Shown: piece after piece, positions 7,975 to 17,610 of the stretch
Layout of the letters: every line of letters starts with the position of its first letter
How positions within the stretch are numbered: the first letter of the stretch is position 1
Assembly: GCA_031280645.1 (NCBI GenBank)
Contig: JAITGL010000052.1
Span: 1 to 51,325, forward strand
Reading direction: 5' to 3'
Origin: Tannerellaceae bacterium
GTDB taxonomy: Bacteria; Bacteroidota; Bacteroidia; Bacteroidales; Tannerellaceae
Length of the DNA stretch: 51,325 nt
Notes under the pieces: generated by a model
The model's database searches: none
Seen by the model: the letters and a program-made list of their open reading frames with translations, nothing else
What the model was told of the DNA's origin: nothing
Position numbers and translations under genes: made by a program

Positions 7975-9651
7975 ATGCACGAATTAAATGAAATTTTATC
8001 TCTAGTAGATTCCTGGATTGGAGGGTCGCAATGGTTTGTTTTTCTCCTGGTGGGCACAGGTATTTTTTTTACAATATATTTAAAGTTCCCGCAAGTACGC
8101 TTTTTCCGACATGCGATAAGAGTATTGAGCGGAAAATACGATCATGCCGCTCATCCAGGCGACACTTCGCATTTCCAAGCCCTTTCAACGGCTTTATCGG
8201 GAACGATAGGAACGGGGAATATTGCAGGCGTTGCGCTGGCTATTCACCTTGGAGGTCCGCCGGCCATCTTTTGGATGCTGGTAACAGCCTTTGTCGGTAT
8301 GACTACCAAGCTGGTTGAAGTTACTCTTTCGCATAAGTATCGCGAGAAAACAGCCGATGGTACCATGGCCGGCGGACCGATGTATTATATGAAAAACCGT
8401 TTACATCTGCCTTGGCTGGCTTCGCTATTTGCAATTGCCACTATATGCTCGTCGTTCGGCACAGGCAGTTTGCCGCAGATCAACAGCATTTCAAACGCCA
8501 TGTTCGCCAATCTTGGCATTAATCATATTATTACGGGTGCGGTACTATCGGTGGTTATGGGATTAATTATCATCGGAGGCATAAAAAGAATCGCAAAAGT
8601 ATCATCAAGCCTGGTTCCATTCATGTCGGTTATATATGTTATCGGAGCTTTCAGCGTATTGATCTACAATTACGATAATATTATCCCCTCAATATGCGCC
8701 ATTTTCGGAAATATACTTAGCGGAACGGCTGCCACCGGCGGTTTCCTCGGAGCAAGCGTTGCTTTTGCCTTCAATCGCGGCGTTAATCGCGGGCTTTTCT
8801 CAAACGAAGCCGGACAAGGCTCTGCTCCGATTGCCCATGCCGCCGCTCGAACCGAAGAACCTGTATCTGAAGGAATGGTTGCTCTTCTTGAACCGTTTAT
8901 CGACACAATAGTTATATGTTTCTTCACCGGGCTTGTTCTCCTATCCTCCGGAGCTTGGAATGAGAAGCATGAGAATATGTTTCAGCAGTCTGATCTTTAT
9001 GTTCTCAATGGAGTATACGCCGAAAACAACGACTCCGACAGGCAGGCGGTTGCCGATTTTATTCTCAAGAAGCAAGATTTACCCCTCTTTTCGGGAGAAC
9101 TTCCCGTGAGCAACGGTAAAATCGAAAGCGGCAGCGTTACAATTATCCACGCCCGCTCATTTGCCGAATCGGTAATCGTAAAAGAAGCCGGCGAGTTTTT
9201 CAGCGGCAAGCTCTCGGTCGACAAAGGGCGGGTTTTGCTATCAACTCCTCAAGGCGGCAAGCTGCATATTTACGGCAAATCGTTGCTACATTCCGCCCCG
9301 TTATCGTCGGAAGCCTTTAAAAAAGGATTTTTCGGCGATTTGGGAAAGTATGTTATCCCCTTTTCCTTGCTGCTATTTGCTTTTACCACCGCCGTTGCAT
9401 GGTCGTATTACGGCGACCGCGCCGTAACTTACCTTTGGGGCAACAAGTATGTGAAGTATTATCATATAATATATGTAGTAGCATTCTTCATCGCATCTTT
9501 CACTGATACTACAATAATCTGGACATTCTCCGGCATTGCAATCGCAATGATGGCCATTCCCAACCTTATCGGAATCCTCTTCCTTCACAAAGAAATCAAA
9601 TCGCTGGTATCCGAATATTGGGCGAAAGTAAAAATGCTCGACAAGAAATAA
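7975..9651 (+). CDS. AGCS-family sodium/amino-acid (alanine) symporter
   Basis: A 558-residue inner-membrane transporter of the alanine/glycine:cation symporter family, taking up alanine or glycine with sodium. Family segments visible are TALSGTIGTGNIAGVALAIH, GPMYYMKNRLH and the very conserved FNRGVNRGLFSNEAGQGSAP. Around residues 325-440 a hydrophilic stretch of about 110 residues interrupts the usual membrane topology before the last helices (ending FSGIAIAMMAIPNLIGILFL). Such a loop makes the protein longer than the common 450-residue form. The ATG at 7975 starts at a clear N-terminus. plsC follows 2 bp after its stop. Confidence 0.92.
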   Translation: MHELNEILSLVDSWIGGSQWFVFLLVGTGIFFTIYLKFPQVRFFRHAIRVLSGKYDHAAHPGDTSHFQALSTALSGTIGTGNIAGVALAIHLGGPPAIFWMLVTAFVGMTTKLVEVTLSHKYREKTADGTMAGGPMYYMKNRLHLPWLASLFAIATICSSFGTGSLPQINSISNAMFANLGINHIITGAVLSVVMGLIIIGGIKRIAKVSSSLVPFMSVIYVIGAFSVLIYNYDNIIPSICAIFGNILSGTAATGGFLGASVAFAFNRGVNRGLFSNEAGQGSAPIAHAAARTEEPVSEGMVALLEPFIDTIVICFFTGLVLLSSGAWNEKHENMFQQSDLYVLNGVYAENNDSDRQAVADFILKKQDLPLFSGELPVSNGKIESGSVTIIHARSFAESVIVKEAGEFFSGKLSVDKGRVLLSTPQGGKLHIYGKSLLHSAPLSSEAFKKGFFGDLGKYVIPFSLLLFAFTTAVAWSYYGDRAVTYLWGNKYVKYYHIIYVVAFFIASFTDTTIIWTFSGIAIAMMAIPNLIGILFLHKEIKSLVSEYWAKVKMLDKK

Positions 9652-9653
9652 AA

Positions 9654-10394
9654 ATGGCACACATTTTCTATGCAATATACATTCGGCTGATCTTCGCCCC
9701 CATCTTTTTAATCATCACAATGCTTACCGCAATAGTAACCATAGTAGGCTGCATACTCGGAGGCGAACGCATTTTTTCCTATTATCCGGGAATGATATGG
9801 TCGCGGCTAACTTGTTATCTTGCATTCTGTCCGGTAGGTATTCGCGGCAGCGAGCACGTAGTGCGAAATAAGTCCGCCGTTTATGTAGCCAATCACCAAG
9901 GAGCCGTCGACATCTTTCTTATATTCGGATTCCTTGGGGCTCCGGTTAAATGGGTTATGAAGCAAGGGCTTGTAAAGATTCCCTTCGTTGGAGCGGCATG
10001 CCGGGCTGCCGGATTTGTCTTCGTTAATCAAAAATCATCAAAAGCCGCCGCCGGAAGCGTAATTGAAGCCGAACGCCTGATAGAAGAAGGTTCCTCCATA
10101 TTTATATTTCCCGAAGGATCGCGTACAACAAACGGCAAAATGGGCCGCTTCAAGAAAGGAGCTTTCCAAATTGCCGTTAATCAGCGCGTACCGATTGTTC
10201 CTGTTACCCTAAACGGCCCGTTTCACGCCCTCCCGATCGGGAGCCTTAATTTGCGCCGCCAGCCTCTCGAAATAATTATTCATCCTCCGATATTTACCGA
10301 CGAGGCAGACTCTTCAAGCGAATCTGTGCGCAGCTTAGCCGACAAAACCTTCTCCGTGATCGCCTCGTCTCTTTGGGAAGAGTATAAAAATTAG
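9654..10394 (+). CDS. plsC: 1-acyl-sn-glycerol-3-phosphate acyltransferase
   Basis: Transfers an acyl chain to lysophosphatidate to give phosphatidate, at the inner membrane. The start is the ATG at 9654, two bases after the symporter stop; an upstream TTG would extend it into that gene and is less likely. The 246-residue protein has an N-terminal hydrophobic segment, the catalytic NHxxxxD block (NHQGAVDIF, about residues 80-88), and the second PlsC block FPEGSRTTNGKMGRFKKGAF (about 160-180). Length is normal for the family. Confidence 0.92.
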   Translation: MAHIFYAIYIRLIFAPIFLIITMLTAIVTIVGCILGGERIFSYYPGMIWSRLTCYLAFCPVGIRGSEHVVRNKSAVYVANHQGAVDIFLIFGFLGAPVKWVMKQGLVKIPFVGAACRAAGFVFVNQKSSKAAAGSVIEAERLIEEGSSIFIFPEGSRTTNGKMGRFKKGAFQIAVNQRVPIVPVTLNGPFHALPIGSLNLRRQPLEIIIHPPIFTDEADSSSESVRSLADKTFSVIASSLWEEYKN

Positions 10395-10402
10395 CAGCCC
10401 GA

Positions 10403-11872
10403 TTATTTCGGAAGATAACGAACAATGCCGATCGAAGCCCCGATCCCTTTCTTCCGAAGATAATCTCCGCGATCGGCCGCAACGGTTCCGGTAAATGTCC
10501 ATCCGGGTAAGAACGCGGGACTGTATGATAATTCGCCCATACCCGACATTCCCTTTTTAGTATTAAGATAGGGCCTATGATGCGTTCCCCACGTTTCCAT
10601 CACGGTAAACAGCGCCCTGTATCCAAGTTCGGGAAGCAAGCGGCCGGCAATGCCGAAATGAAAATGATGTGTGCGAGTATCCGGGAAGCCGAGCTTGCCG
10701 TCGGCATTATATTCCGGCGAGGTGATAAGAGGCGAGCCCATTGAGCGATTAAAATAAGACAGGCCGGTTACATATTCGCCGTTATTATAGTAATTATCGG
10801 CTCCGCCGCCAATGCCGGGATGCTTCTCATGGTCAAATTCAATGAAATGGAAAGGGCCTGTCTGATGCCTGGTTTCAAGGATTTCTACAACTATTTTGCG
10901 GATCCAGCGAAGCGAAGGAGGCAAATCAAGCTGCAATCCCCAAAGCCCGTCCATCCCATTAAGAAACTCCGTGCCCGATTTATCCTCAAAATACCGCTGA
11001 TGATATGCTGCAACGCCCCAACCGCAAGCCGCATTATAAGACAAACGTAAATCGTAAGCTCCATATTGATTGCCCAAAACATTAATCTGATCCGATTGCG
11101 TTGCATTATCATCGCCCGCCATCCCCATAACCACGCGCAAGAAATCGCCCATTGATCGCGGCTGAACGCCAACCTTCGGATTGGTAGACTCCCCGCCCCA
11201 CTGCGCCCCATGCTGCAAGCCAAACTCAAACGAAAGCGGGAAACTGTTCCATGAATCCTTAAAACGGAAATGCAGCGATTTGTAATGCCAAAGAACATCT
11301 GTAACATAGGTTTGCTTCTCTTTCGTAAAATACTTCAGATAATCGGTATCATACGACCGCCCAACCGAGAAACTTCCCCTTATCTGCATCCAATCTTCTG
11401 CAAACCAAACCGGCGAATAATCCGGGATACCAAGCATAATTTCAGGTACCGGCCTGGCATTTGCAGACCGCGCCATATCGCCCGAACTCAGATCCCGATC
11501 CCAAAGCGACGTATACCGCTCCTTGCTGCCGACAATCAGTTTCAAGCTTCTATATTCCAATTCACCGTAGGCCTGCCGAACAAAAGCATTACGATACCGA
11601 GGGGCCGCCACAGCCACGTCAAGCCCCGCTCCCCATCGCAATCCCCCCGGCAACGATCCGCGGTAGAAAGCCCCGGCGCTTGCGTAACCCCCCGGAGCCT
11701 CCAGCGGAACCATTCCATAGCGATTGCTCGTAATCCAAAACGGCGTATTATCCGTTGAAACCGTACCCAGCATCTCGGCCCGCCACGCAAAGCCGTTATG
11801 ATTATCGGTTTGAGCCACGCCCGCGGTCATTAACAATGCCGCAACTGCTACAATAATATATTTACGTTGCAT
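10403..11872 (-). CDS. Wzi-like capsule assembly outer-membrane protein
   Basis: 489 residues: signal peptide MQRKYIIVAVAALLMTAGVA followed by a beta-barrel-like sequence rich in aromatic, alternating strands. Segments such as FWITSNRYGMVPLE, KERYTSLWDRDLSSG, YYNNGEYVTGLSYFNRSMGSP and THHRPYLNTKKG are typical of the 'capsule assembly Wzi family' proteins of Bacteroidetes. Wzi-type proteins anchor capsular polysaccharide at the outer membrane. Whether this one binds capsule is inference. It converges with plsC (8 bp between the stops). Repeat array A1 lies upstream of it. Confidence 0.78.
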   Translation of the reverse strand: MQRKYIIVAVAALLMTAGVAQTDNHNGFAWRAEMLGTVSTDNTPFWITSNRYGMVPLEAPGGYASAGAFYRGSLPGGLRWGAGLDVAVAAPRYRNAFVRQAYGELEYRSLKLIVGSKERYTSLWDRDLSSGDMARSANARPVPEIMLGIPDYSPVWFAEDWMQIRGSFSVGRSYDTDYLKYFTKEKQTYVTDVLWHYKSLHFRFKDSWNSFPLSFEFGLQHGAQWGGESTNPKVGVQPRSMGDFLRVVMGMAGDDNATQSDQINVLGNQYGAYDLRLSYNAACGWGVAAYHQRYFEDKSGTEFLNGMDGLWGLQLDLPPSLRWIRKIVVEILETRHQTGPFHFIEFDHEKHPGIGGGADNYYNNGEYVTGLSYFNRSMGSPLITSPEYNADGKLGFPDTRTHHFHFGIAGRLLPELGYRALFTVMETWGTHHRPYLNTKKGMSGMGELSYSPAFLPGWTFTGTVAADRGDYLRKKGIGASIGIVRYLPK

Positions 11873-11900
11873 TTTTCCTTATATTTAATATGTTTAGCCG

Positions 11901-11908
11901 CAAAATTA
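11901..11908 (-). promoter_or_regulatory. -7 element for the Wzi-like gene
   Basis: TAATTTTG on the minus strand fits TAnnTTTG and lies 28 bp before the start codon. No TTTG stands at the -33 position. Repeat array A1 begins about 100-140 bp further upstream. Confidence 0.45.
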
Positions 11909-12005
11909 AGATTTTTCGGATAGATCGGAATAAGCGGCGCCTGTCAAAGCTGCTCTGCAACCCTTTAAGTATCCCCCTCGCGCAAGTTTAGCCTCGCCCA
12001 ACAGG

Positions 12006-12522
12006 CAAGTTGGTTAAAACCGATTCGCACATATCCCCGCAAAATCCTTTTAACCTTAAAACGGGTTCCGCAAGTCCACAGCCGAATATTTTGAACGTTA
12101 AAAAAACATCCATGAGCTCCGAACAGAGTCTTTTTAACGTTCAAATAAACCCGTCGAGGCCTCAAGCAAGTGGTTTGAACGTTCAAACGGGCTCAATGAA
12201 GCCTCCAATTTACATTTTTAACATTAAAATGGGTTCCAGAAGGCCCCAACAAGGCTGTTTTAACCTTCAAACGGGTTCAACCAGGGTTCAACGAGGCCGT
12301 TTGAACCTTCAAATTGGGTAAAAAAGGGTCCGAAAAGGTCATTTGAACCTTCAAACGGGTTGCGCGAGACTTCGTCGAGGTTGTTTGAACCTTCAAAATA
12401 CCCCGTAGAGACCTCAAGCAGCCATTTTAATGTTAAAAATGTATACTCCGAATCTTACCAAGACCGTTTTAACCTTCAAATCGCCCCCGCGATACCTTGC
12501 CAAAATCATTTTAACCTTCAAA
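12006..12522 (+). repeat. Array A1: 42-bp phased palindromic repeat array
   Basis: Twelve clear 14-bp near-palindromic cores begin at 12048, 12090, 12132, 12174, 12216, 12258, 12300, 12342, 12384, 12425, 12467 and 12509. All steps are 42 bp except one of 41. A thirteenth, decayed core is in phase at 12006 (right half GGTTAAAA intact). Core variants are TTTTAACCTTCAAA, TTTGAACGTTCAAA, TTTGAACCTTCAAA and TTTTAACATTAAAA. The 28-bp spacers differ strongly. Forty-two bp is four helical turns, so the cores face one side of the helix. Because 42 is divisible by 3 the array reads as an open frame with 14-residue units (FNLQTGS-like), but stops and the 41-bp step break it; I regard it as non-coding. 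It matches array A2 core by core when one is reversed. Confidence 0.92.
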
Positions 12523-12580
12523 TTGATCCGGCAAATATTTTCGCCCCCAAAGCAAATCGTTTCAATCCTTGCCCGGCAGC

Positions 12581-12626
12581 AAAAAGAAAAGGGGCCCCAG
12601 CCTTTTCCCGGCCGTCGACCCCTTTT
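12581..12626 (-). terminator. Rho-independent terminator after mutB
   Basis: On the minus strand AAAAGGGG and CCCCTTTT form the outer stem, with a short GCC/GGC inner stem, followed by CTTTTT. It lies 23 bp after the mutB stop. Confidence 0.65.
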
Positions 12627-12648
12627 ATATTACAACAAAATTATCCTC

Positions 12649-14796
12649 TTAATCGAGCAATATTTCCAGGATCTGCACCGCGGCTTTCGCAACCGATGTT
12701 CCCGGCCCGAAGATTGCGGCTACGCCTGCCTTGTAAAGGAAGTCGTAGTCTTGCGCGGGAATAACTCCGCCGGCAACAACGATGATGTCTGGTCGGCCAA
12801 GTTTGCGAAGTTCGTCGATTACTTGCGGAACAAGGGTTTTGTGTCCGGCGGCGAGCGAGGATACTCCCATTGCGTGCACGTCGTTTTCAACTGCCTGGCG
12901 GGCTGCCTCGGCTGGGGTTTGGAATAGCGGGCCCATGTCTACGTCGAATCCGCAGTCGGCATAGCCGGTGGCAACCACTTTGGCTCCTCTGTCGTGTCCG
13001 TCCTGACCCATTTTAGCGATCATTATACGCGGCTGGCGGCCTTCTTTTTCGGCAAACTTTGCAGCGAGTTCAACTGCCTTGGCAAAGTCTGCATCATTTC
13101 CTGTTTCCGATGAATACACTCCTGATATTGTTCTGATAATTGCTTTATACCGGCCCGCGACAGCTTCGCAGGCGTCTGAAATTTCGCCGAGCGATGCGCG
13201 CAGTCCCGCGGCTTTAACGGCAAGTTCCAAAAGATTGCCCTTCCCGGTTCGGGCGGTTTCCGTTATGTTGGCAAGAGCTTGCTTTACGGCGGATTCGTCG
13301 CGACTTGCGCGAAGAGTTTGCAACCGTTCAACCTGGTCGTGCCGAACGGCGGTGTTGTCGATTTCGAGAATGTCGATAGGATCTTCTTTTTCGAGGCGGT
13401 ATTTATTAACGCCAACTATGGTTTGCGCGCCTGAGTCGATGCGCGCCTGGGTGCGTGCCGCGGCTTCTTCGATGCGCATTTTGGGAAGGCCGGTCTCGAT
13501 GGCTTTAGCCATTCCGCCCATGCTTTCGATTTCCCGGATCAGTTGCCAGCCCCGCTGCGCGAGTTCGTGGGTTAAAGATTCAACGTAGTATGAGCCTGCC
13601 CATGGATCTATCTCCCGGCAGATCTGCGTTTCTTCCTGGATATATATTTGGGTGTTTCTGGCAATACGGGCGGAAAAGTCGGTGGGTAATGCGATGGCTT
13701 CGTCGAGGGCGTTGGTATGTAGCGATTGCGTATGCCCCAAGGCGGCGGCCATTGCTTCAATGCAAGTGCGCCCTACGTTGTTAAACGGATCTTGCTCGGT
13801 AAGCGACCAACCCGAAGTTTGGCTATGCGTGCGCAGCGGTAAGGATTTTGGATTCTTTGCGCCGAAGCTTTTCACTATTTTGGCCCAAAGCATTCGCGCC
13901 GCCCTCATCTTGGCTATCTCCATGAAATGATTCATGCCTATGCCCCAGAAGAACGAAAGCCTGGGAGCAAACGAATCAACGTCGATCCCGGCATTAATTC
14001 CTGCGCGGAGATATTCCATCCCGTCGCAAAGCGTGTAGGCCATCTCGATGTCGGCAGTTGCTCCCGCTTCTTGCATATGGTAGCCGGAGATGGAGATAGA
14101 GTTGAACTTCGGCATCTTTTGCGAGGTATACTCAAAGATGTCGGCAATTATCTTCATCGAAAATTCGGGGGGATATATATAGGTATTGCGTACCATAAAT
14201 TCCTTGAGGATGTCGTTCTGTATCGTCCCGGCCATTTCTTCGAGCTTGGCTCCCTGTTCCAGGCCTGCATTTATATAAAAGGCCATTACGGGCAGCACGG
14301 CTCCGTTCATCGTCATCGAAACAGACATTTTGCCGAGAGGGATACCGTCGAACAGCGTTTTCATATTCTCAAGCGAGCAGATGGAAACGCCGGCTTTGCC
14401 TACGTCGCCTACAACGCGCTCGTGATCGGCGTCGTATCCGCGATGGGTTGCAAGGTCGAAGGCAACGGAGAGGCCTTTTTGCCCCGAGGCAAGGTTGCGG
14501 CGGTAAAAGGCGTTAGATTCCTCGGCGGTAGAGAAGCCGGCGTATTGGCGGATCGTCCAGGGACGCATGGCATACATTCCCGAATATGGCCCGCGCAGAT
14601 ATGGCGGCAATCCGGAGGCGTAGCCGAGGTGCTCCATTCCGTCGAGATCTTCTTTGGTATAAACGGGTTTCACCCGGATGTGTTCGGGAGTTTGCCAGGA
14701 TGCTTCGTCGGAGAAGTTGGCTGCCGTCCATTGAGCGGCGTTGGCGGCGGCAAATCCGGAGTTATGTATATCTATATTATTAAAATTCGGTTTCAT
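12649..14796 (-). CDS. mutB: Methylmalonyl-CoA mutase large (catalytic) subunit
   Basis: With MutA it interconverts (R)-methylmalonyl-CoA and succinyl-CoA, using adenosylcobalamin, in the cytoplasmic succinate-propionate pathway. The 715-residue protein has the complete layout: an N-terminal TIM barrel with [20 protein letters not shown], the segment [13 protein letters not shown] and [12 protein letters not shown], then a C-terminal cobalamin domain with [11 protein letters not shown] (H601 is the base-off cobalt ligand of DxHxxG) and AAIFGPGTS near the end. Length is normal. It starts 9 bp after the mutA stop and shares its promoter. A terminator follows the gene. Confidence 0.96.
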   Translation of the reverse strand: MKPNFNNIDIHNSGFAAANAAQWTAANFSDEASWQTPEHIRVKPVYTKEDLDGMEHLGYASGLPPYLRGPYSGMYAMRPWTIRQYAGFSTAEESNAFYRRNLASGQKGLSVAFDLATHRGYDADHERVVGDVGKAGVSICSLENMKTLFDGIPLGKMSVSMTMNGAVLPVMAFYINAGLEQGAKLEEMAGTIQNDILKEFMVRNTYIYPPEFSMKIIADIFEYTSQKMPKFNSISISGYHMQEAGATADIEMAYTLCDGMEYLRAGINAGIDVDSFAPRLSFFWGIGMNHFMEIAKMRAARMLWAKIVKSFGAKNPKSLPLRTHSQTSGWSLTEQDPFNNVGRTCIEAMAAALGHTQSLHTNALDEAIALPTDFSARIARNTQIYIQEETQICREIDPWAGSYYVESLTHELAQRGWQLIREIESMGGMAKAIETGLPKMRIEEAAARTQARIDSGAQTIVGVNKYRLEKEDPIDILEIDNTAVRHDQVERLQTLRASRDESAVKQALANITETARTGKGNLLELAVKAAGLRASLGEISDACEAVAGRYKAIIRTISGVYSSETGNDADFAKAVELAAKFAEKEGRQPRIMIAKMGQDGHDRGAKVVATGYADCGFDVDMGPLFQTPAEAARQAVENDVHAMGVSSLAAGHKTLVPQVIDELRKLGRPDIIVVAGGVIPAQDYDFLYKAGVAAIFGPGTSVAKAAVQILEILLD

Positions 14797-14805
14797 GTTG
14801 ATTCA

Positions 14806-16701
14806 TTAATTAATACCAAGTTTCGCATTAAAGCCTTTCAGCGTTTCCAGCACATTGCTCCTTACGTTTACAAATTCGGCGATGCCTGCGGCCTTCAGCT
14901 CGTCTGCACATTCGGGAGCTCCCGCCACAACAAACAGGGCGCGGCCTGCCAGCGCTTTGAAAGCCGGAACGGCAAGGGTTGCATATTCTTCATCGCTCGA
15001 GCATAACACTACTATATCGGCCGCCGCTTTAACGGCTGCTTCAATGCCCGCCTCAACGGTTTCAAACCCAAGATTGTCGATCACCTTGTATCCTGCGCAT
15101 GCAAAGAAGTTGCATGAGAATTGCGATCTCGCCAGGCGCATGGCAAGGTTGCCTGTCGTGAGCATGAAGGCTTTAGGCGTACGGCCGCTCTTTTCGGTTG
15201 CAAGGCGTAAGGCTTCAAACTCGGAAGCTCCGCGGCTGAAGTCGAGGGCGGGGATGGTTGATTCGCGGGAGCAGCCGCAGCCGCAGTTGCAGTTCGATTC
15301 GCTTACTTTCGATGCGGCCGTTTCGGCGAAATTAGGATACTGATTCGTTCCCAATAGTATTTCGCGCCTTGTTGCGATAGCTTTCTTCCGAGCTGCGGAA
15401 GATGCGCCCACGGCTTTCTGAAGCTCGCCCGAACTTACGGCAGTATAAAATCCGCCCCGGCTTTCCGTTTCGAGGAAGAGCTTCCATGCCGCGTCGGCCA
15501 TTGAGCTTGTAAGGCTTTCGATGTAATAGGAGCCTGCGGAGGGGTCGATTACTTTGTCGAAGTGCGATTCTTCTTTCAGAAGCAGTTGCTGGTTGCGGGC
15601 AATACGTTCCGAAAATTCGTCGGGCGAGGCAAACATTTTGTCGAACGGCGCAACCGTTATCGAGTCAACGCCGGCTATGGCGGCCGACATGGCTTCGGTT
15701 TGCGTGCGCAACAGGTTTACATGCGCGTCGTAAATGGTCATATTCCAATCGGAGGTGCGAGCCTGGACCGACATTTTGCAGGCGCACCGGCATACTCCGC
15801 CGGGATCGCTGCTCGGGCAGTCGTGGCGGCACGGAGCTGCGTAAGCTCCCACAATCTCGGCCCAAAGCCAGCGGGCGGCGCGGAATTTAGCTATCTCCAG
15901 GAAGTAATTGGAACTTATTCCGAAGTTAAATCTTATCTTTTTAGCGATTACATCAACAGGAAATTCCGCCTCGGCCAGCTTGTCGATCAATTCGTTGCCC
16001 CATGCCAAGGCATATCCCAGCTCCTGCGAGATGTATGCGCCGGCATTGTTAAGCAGGCAAGCGTCGACGGCCAGCACTTTGTAGCGCGGAACAGCCATGC
16101 CGGCTTTCAATACGGCTGCCGCCTCGGCAACCCAATCATCGTTCAAAGCCCCGTGAACCAGCGGCTTCTTGAAAGGATTATAATCTACCGACCCGAAGCA
16201 TTTGCCCAGATCGGCTCCCCTGTTGATCAGATAGCTGCCAAGGATATGGATAAGCTCTGCCGATTTGGCGTTGCAGGTTTTGAAATTCAGCTCAACCGCT
16301 TCGGGCTCTATTCCTTTCAAAAGGGTTGCGATGTTGGCTTCGCTAACGTCGGCCCCGGCAAAGTGGAAGCCGAGGGAGGTTACGCCTTTCATGAGCAGGT
16401 TAAGGGCTTTCTCGTTGGCGGCTTTAAAGTCGGTTACCTCGATGTCTTGCCGTATCTTCCAGTCGTTATCTTTCCGAACGCCGCGGAGGTAGGGAAATTC
16501 GCCGGGCAGGGAGGCCATGCGCGAAAGTTTTTCAACATCTTCGGCCCTGTAAAAAGGTTTAACGTCAAAGCCCTCGCCGGTTTTCCAAACGAGTTTCTTC
16601 TCAAACGGAGCTCCCTTAAGGTCGGCCGTAATTTTCGCCATCCATTCTTCGGTGGAAACGGGTGGAAATTCGGAGAAAAGTTTTTCTTTTAATTCTACCA
16701 T
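14806..16701 (-). CDS. mutA: Methylmalonyl-CoA mutase small subunit, with two cysteine clusters
   Basis: The non-catalytic partner of MutB. The start is the ATG at 16701 (MVELKEKLFSEFPPV), 42 bp after a good promoter; the frame is open further upstream only by chance. Of 631 residues, the first part is the barrel domain (YLRGVRKDNDWKIRQDI, IDPSAGSYYIESLT) and the end is a degenerate cobalamin domain that lacks DxHxxG, as expected for the small subunit. Unusual features are a cysteine-rich insert at residues 291-308 (C291, C295, C304, C306, C308) and a second cluster C471, C473, C475, C477 in the linker before the C-terminal domain. I do not know these from other small subunits. They could bind a metal. 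Confidence 0.93.
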   Translation of the reverse strand: MVELKEKLFSEFPPVSTEEWMAKITADLKGAPFEKKLVWKTGEGFDVKPFYRAEDVEKLSRMASLPGEFPYLRGVRKDNDWKIRQDIEVTDFKAANEKALNLLMKGVTSLGFHFAGADVSEANIATLLKGIEPEAVELNFKTCNAKSAELIHILGSYLINRGADLGKCFGSVDYNPFKKPLVHGALNDDWVAEAAAVLKAGMAVPRYKVLAVDACLLNNAGAYISQELGYALAWGNELIDKLAEAEFPVDVIAKKIRFNFGISSNYFLEIAKFRAARWLWAEIVGAYAAPCRHDCPSSDPGGVCRCACKMSVQARTSDWNMTIYDAHVNLLRTQTEAMSAAIAGVDSITVAPFDKMFASPDEFSERIARNQQLLLKEESHFDKVIDPSAGSYYIESLTSSMADAAWKLFLETESRGGFYTAVSSGELQKAVGASSAARKKAIATRREILLGTNQYPNFAETAASKVSESNCNCGCGCSRESTIPALDFSRGASEFEALRLATEKSGRTPKAFMLTTGNLAMRLARSQFSCNFFACAGYKVIDNLGFETVEAGIEAAVKAAADIVVLCSSDEEYATLAVPAFKALAGRALFVVAGAPECADELKAAGIAEFVNVRSNVLETLKGFNAKLGIN

Positions 16702-16749
16702 AATATTGTTGTTTATTAAGATTATGTATGCTTTAGAAATGAACGCGGG

Positions 16750-16783
16750 CAAAGGTACGTAATTATTGCGGGGATAAAACAAA
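16750..16783 (-). promoter_or_regulatory. Promoter of mutA-mutB
   Basis: TACCTTTG (complement of 16750-16757) fits the -7 consensus and TTTG (complement of 16780-16783) stands 22 bp upstream. The -33 element overlaps the T-tract of the preceding gene's terminator. Confidence 0.6.
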
Positions 16784-16816
16784 AAAGCCGCCGGCAACAA
16801 ACGTCCGGCGGCTTTT
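16781..16816 (-). terminator. Rho-independent terminator of the 242-aa hypothetical gene
   Basis: On the minus strand a perfect 8-bp stem GCCGCCGG/CCGGCGGC with a 10-nt loop is followed by TTTTTTG. It lies 30 bp after the stop at 16846. Confidence 0.8.
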
Positions 16817-16845
16817 CCAATTTAAACAAAAAGAATAAGCGGAAA

Positions 16846-17574
16846 TTAGCTGATTACAACGCTGAAAACCTGCGTCCAAGGCCCCTTCCCGCCCGTAGTA
16901 TTTTCCCACCGGACGGCAAAGTAAAGAGTTTTGCCGATGAAAGAAGAATAATCGGAAATGATCAGGGGAGAAACGGTTGAGAAGTCTGACCGCGTAAGCT
17001 TGTGCCATTCGCCGTTAGCGATCGGAGAATCGGATATTGCGCTGCGCACTTCAAAGCCGTGGATGGTAGAATCGGGCTTGCCCCGCTTCATGAGCGCATG
17101 AACGTAAATGGCGATAATCCCGATAGCCGGATGCGCAATATCTACTTCGGGAACGTCGTGAGGAGCAGGCGCTTTGGTATGCGTTTTCTTGAGGATCGGG
17201 AATCCCAGCGCCACACGGTCGGCGTCGGTAGCGTCTAAATTGTTGCGGACATAGCCCATGTAAAACTGCCGCAGGTTAGCCACAAAAGCCGCTTCGGCGG
17301 TATAAAACTGCTGGGCGATATACGGAGTGCGCTTTGCGGGGTCGATAAAAAGCGCATAAAGAGCAACATAGGCCTGATAGGAAGGCATAAAAACCTGCAT
17401 GTACCATCCGGCGGCGATACGTAGCTCTCCAACAGAGGGGGGATCGGTTTCCGACGATGAAAGTCCAAGGCGCGCAAGCAATTCGGCGGAAAGATTGGCA
17501 ATCATCGTCACTGCCATTAGATAAAGCTCCTTGTGGCCTGCCGGAAGCCAGTCTTTGTAATGTTTACCTGACAT
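16846..17574 (-). CDS. Conserved hypothetical protein (242 aa)
   Basis: I do not recognise a named family, but the pattern of an N-terminal helical half followed by RNNLDATDADRVALGFPILKKT and APAPHDVPEVDI resembles hypothetical proteins widespread in Bacteroidetes. No signal peptide or membrane segment is seen. Residues about 1-115 look helical with many alanines and aromatics; the C-terminal half (HGFEVRSAIS...YFAVRWENTTGGKGPWTQVFSVVI) looks like a beta-sandwich, perhaps fibronectin type III-like. It is a single-gene transcript: a near-ideal promoter lies 37 bp upstream and a strong terminator 30 bp downstream. Function unknown. Confidence 0.8.
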   Translation of the reverse strand: MSGKHYKDWLPAGHKELYLMAVTMIANLSAELLARLGLSSSETDPPSVGELRIAAGWYMQVFMPSYQAYVALYALFIDPAKRTPYIAQQFYTAEAAFVANLRQFYMGYVRNNLDATDADRVALGFPILKKTHTKAPAPHDVPEVDIAHPAIGIIAIYVHALMKRGKPDSTIHGFEVRSAISDSPIANGEWHKLTRSDFSTVSPLIISDYSSFIGKTLYFAVRWENTTGGKGPWTQVFSVVIS

Positions 17575-17610
17575 AACTTTTAATGATTATATATTATAAA
17601 TACTTTTTCG

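Noticed and set aside
12010..12321. Protein gene made of 14-residue FNLQTGS repeats (also 31171-31713 minus)
   Set aside because: The open frame follows from a period divisible by 3. A1 contains stops and a 41-bp step, spacers show no coding constraint, and no start signal is present.
12006..12522. CRISPR array (regular short repeats with differing spacers), also considered for 31191-31666
   Set aside because: Cores are only 14 bp and vary by position, spacing is 42 bp with 28-bp spacers, the two arrays are ordered paralogues, and no cas gene is in the window.
13927..15006. Long plus-strand frame opposite mutB/mutA (likewise 15562-16692, and 41603-42514 opposite dusB)
   Set aside because: They lie antisense to clearly recognisable genes, have no family features and reflect the codon bias of the real strand.
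16702..16790. Cobalamin riboswitch before mutA
   Set aside because: The leader from the promoter to the mutA start is only about 45 nt, too short for the B12 aptamer, and no B12-box is seen.
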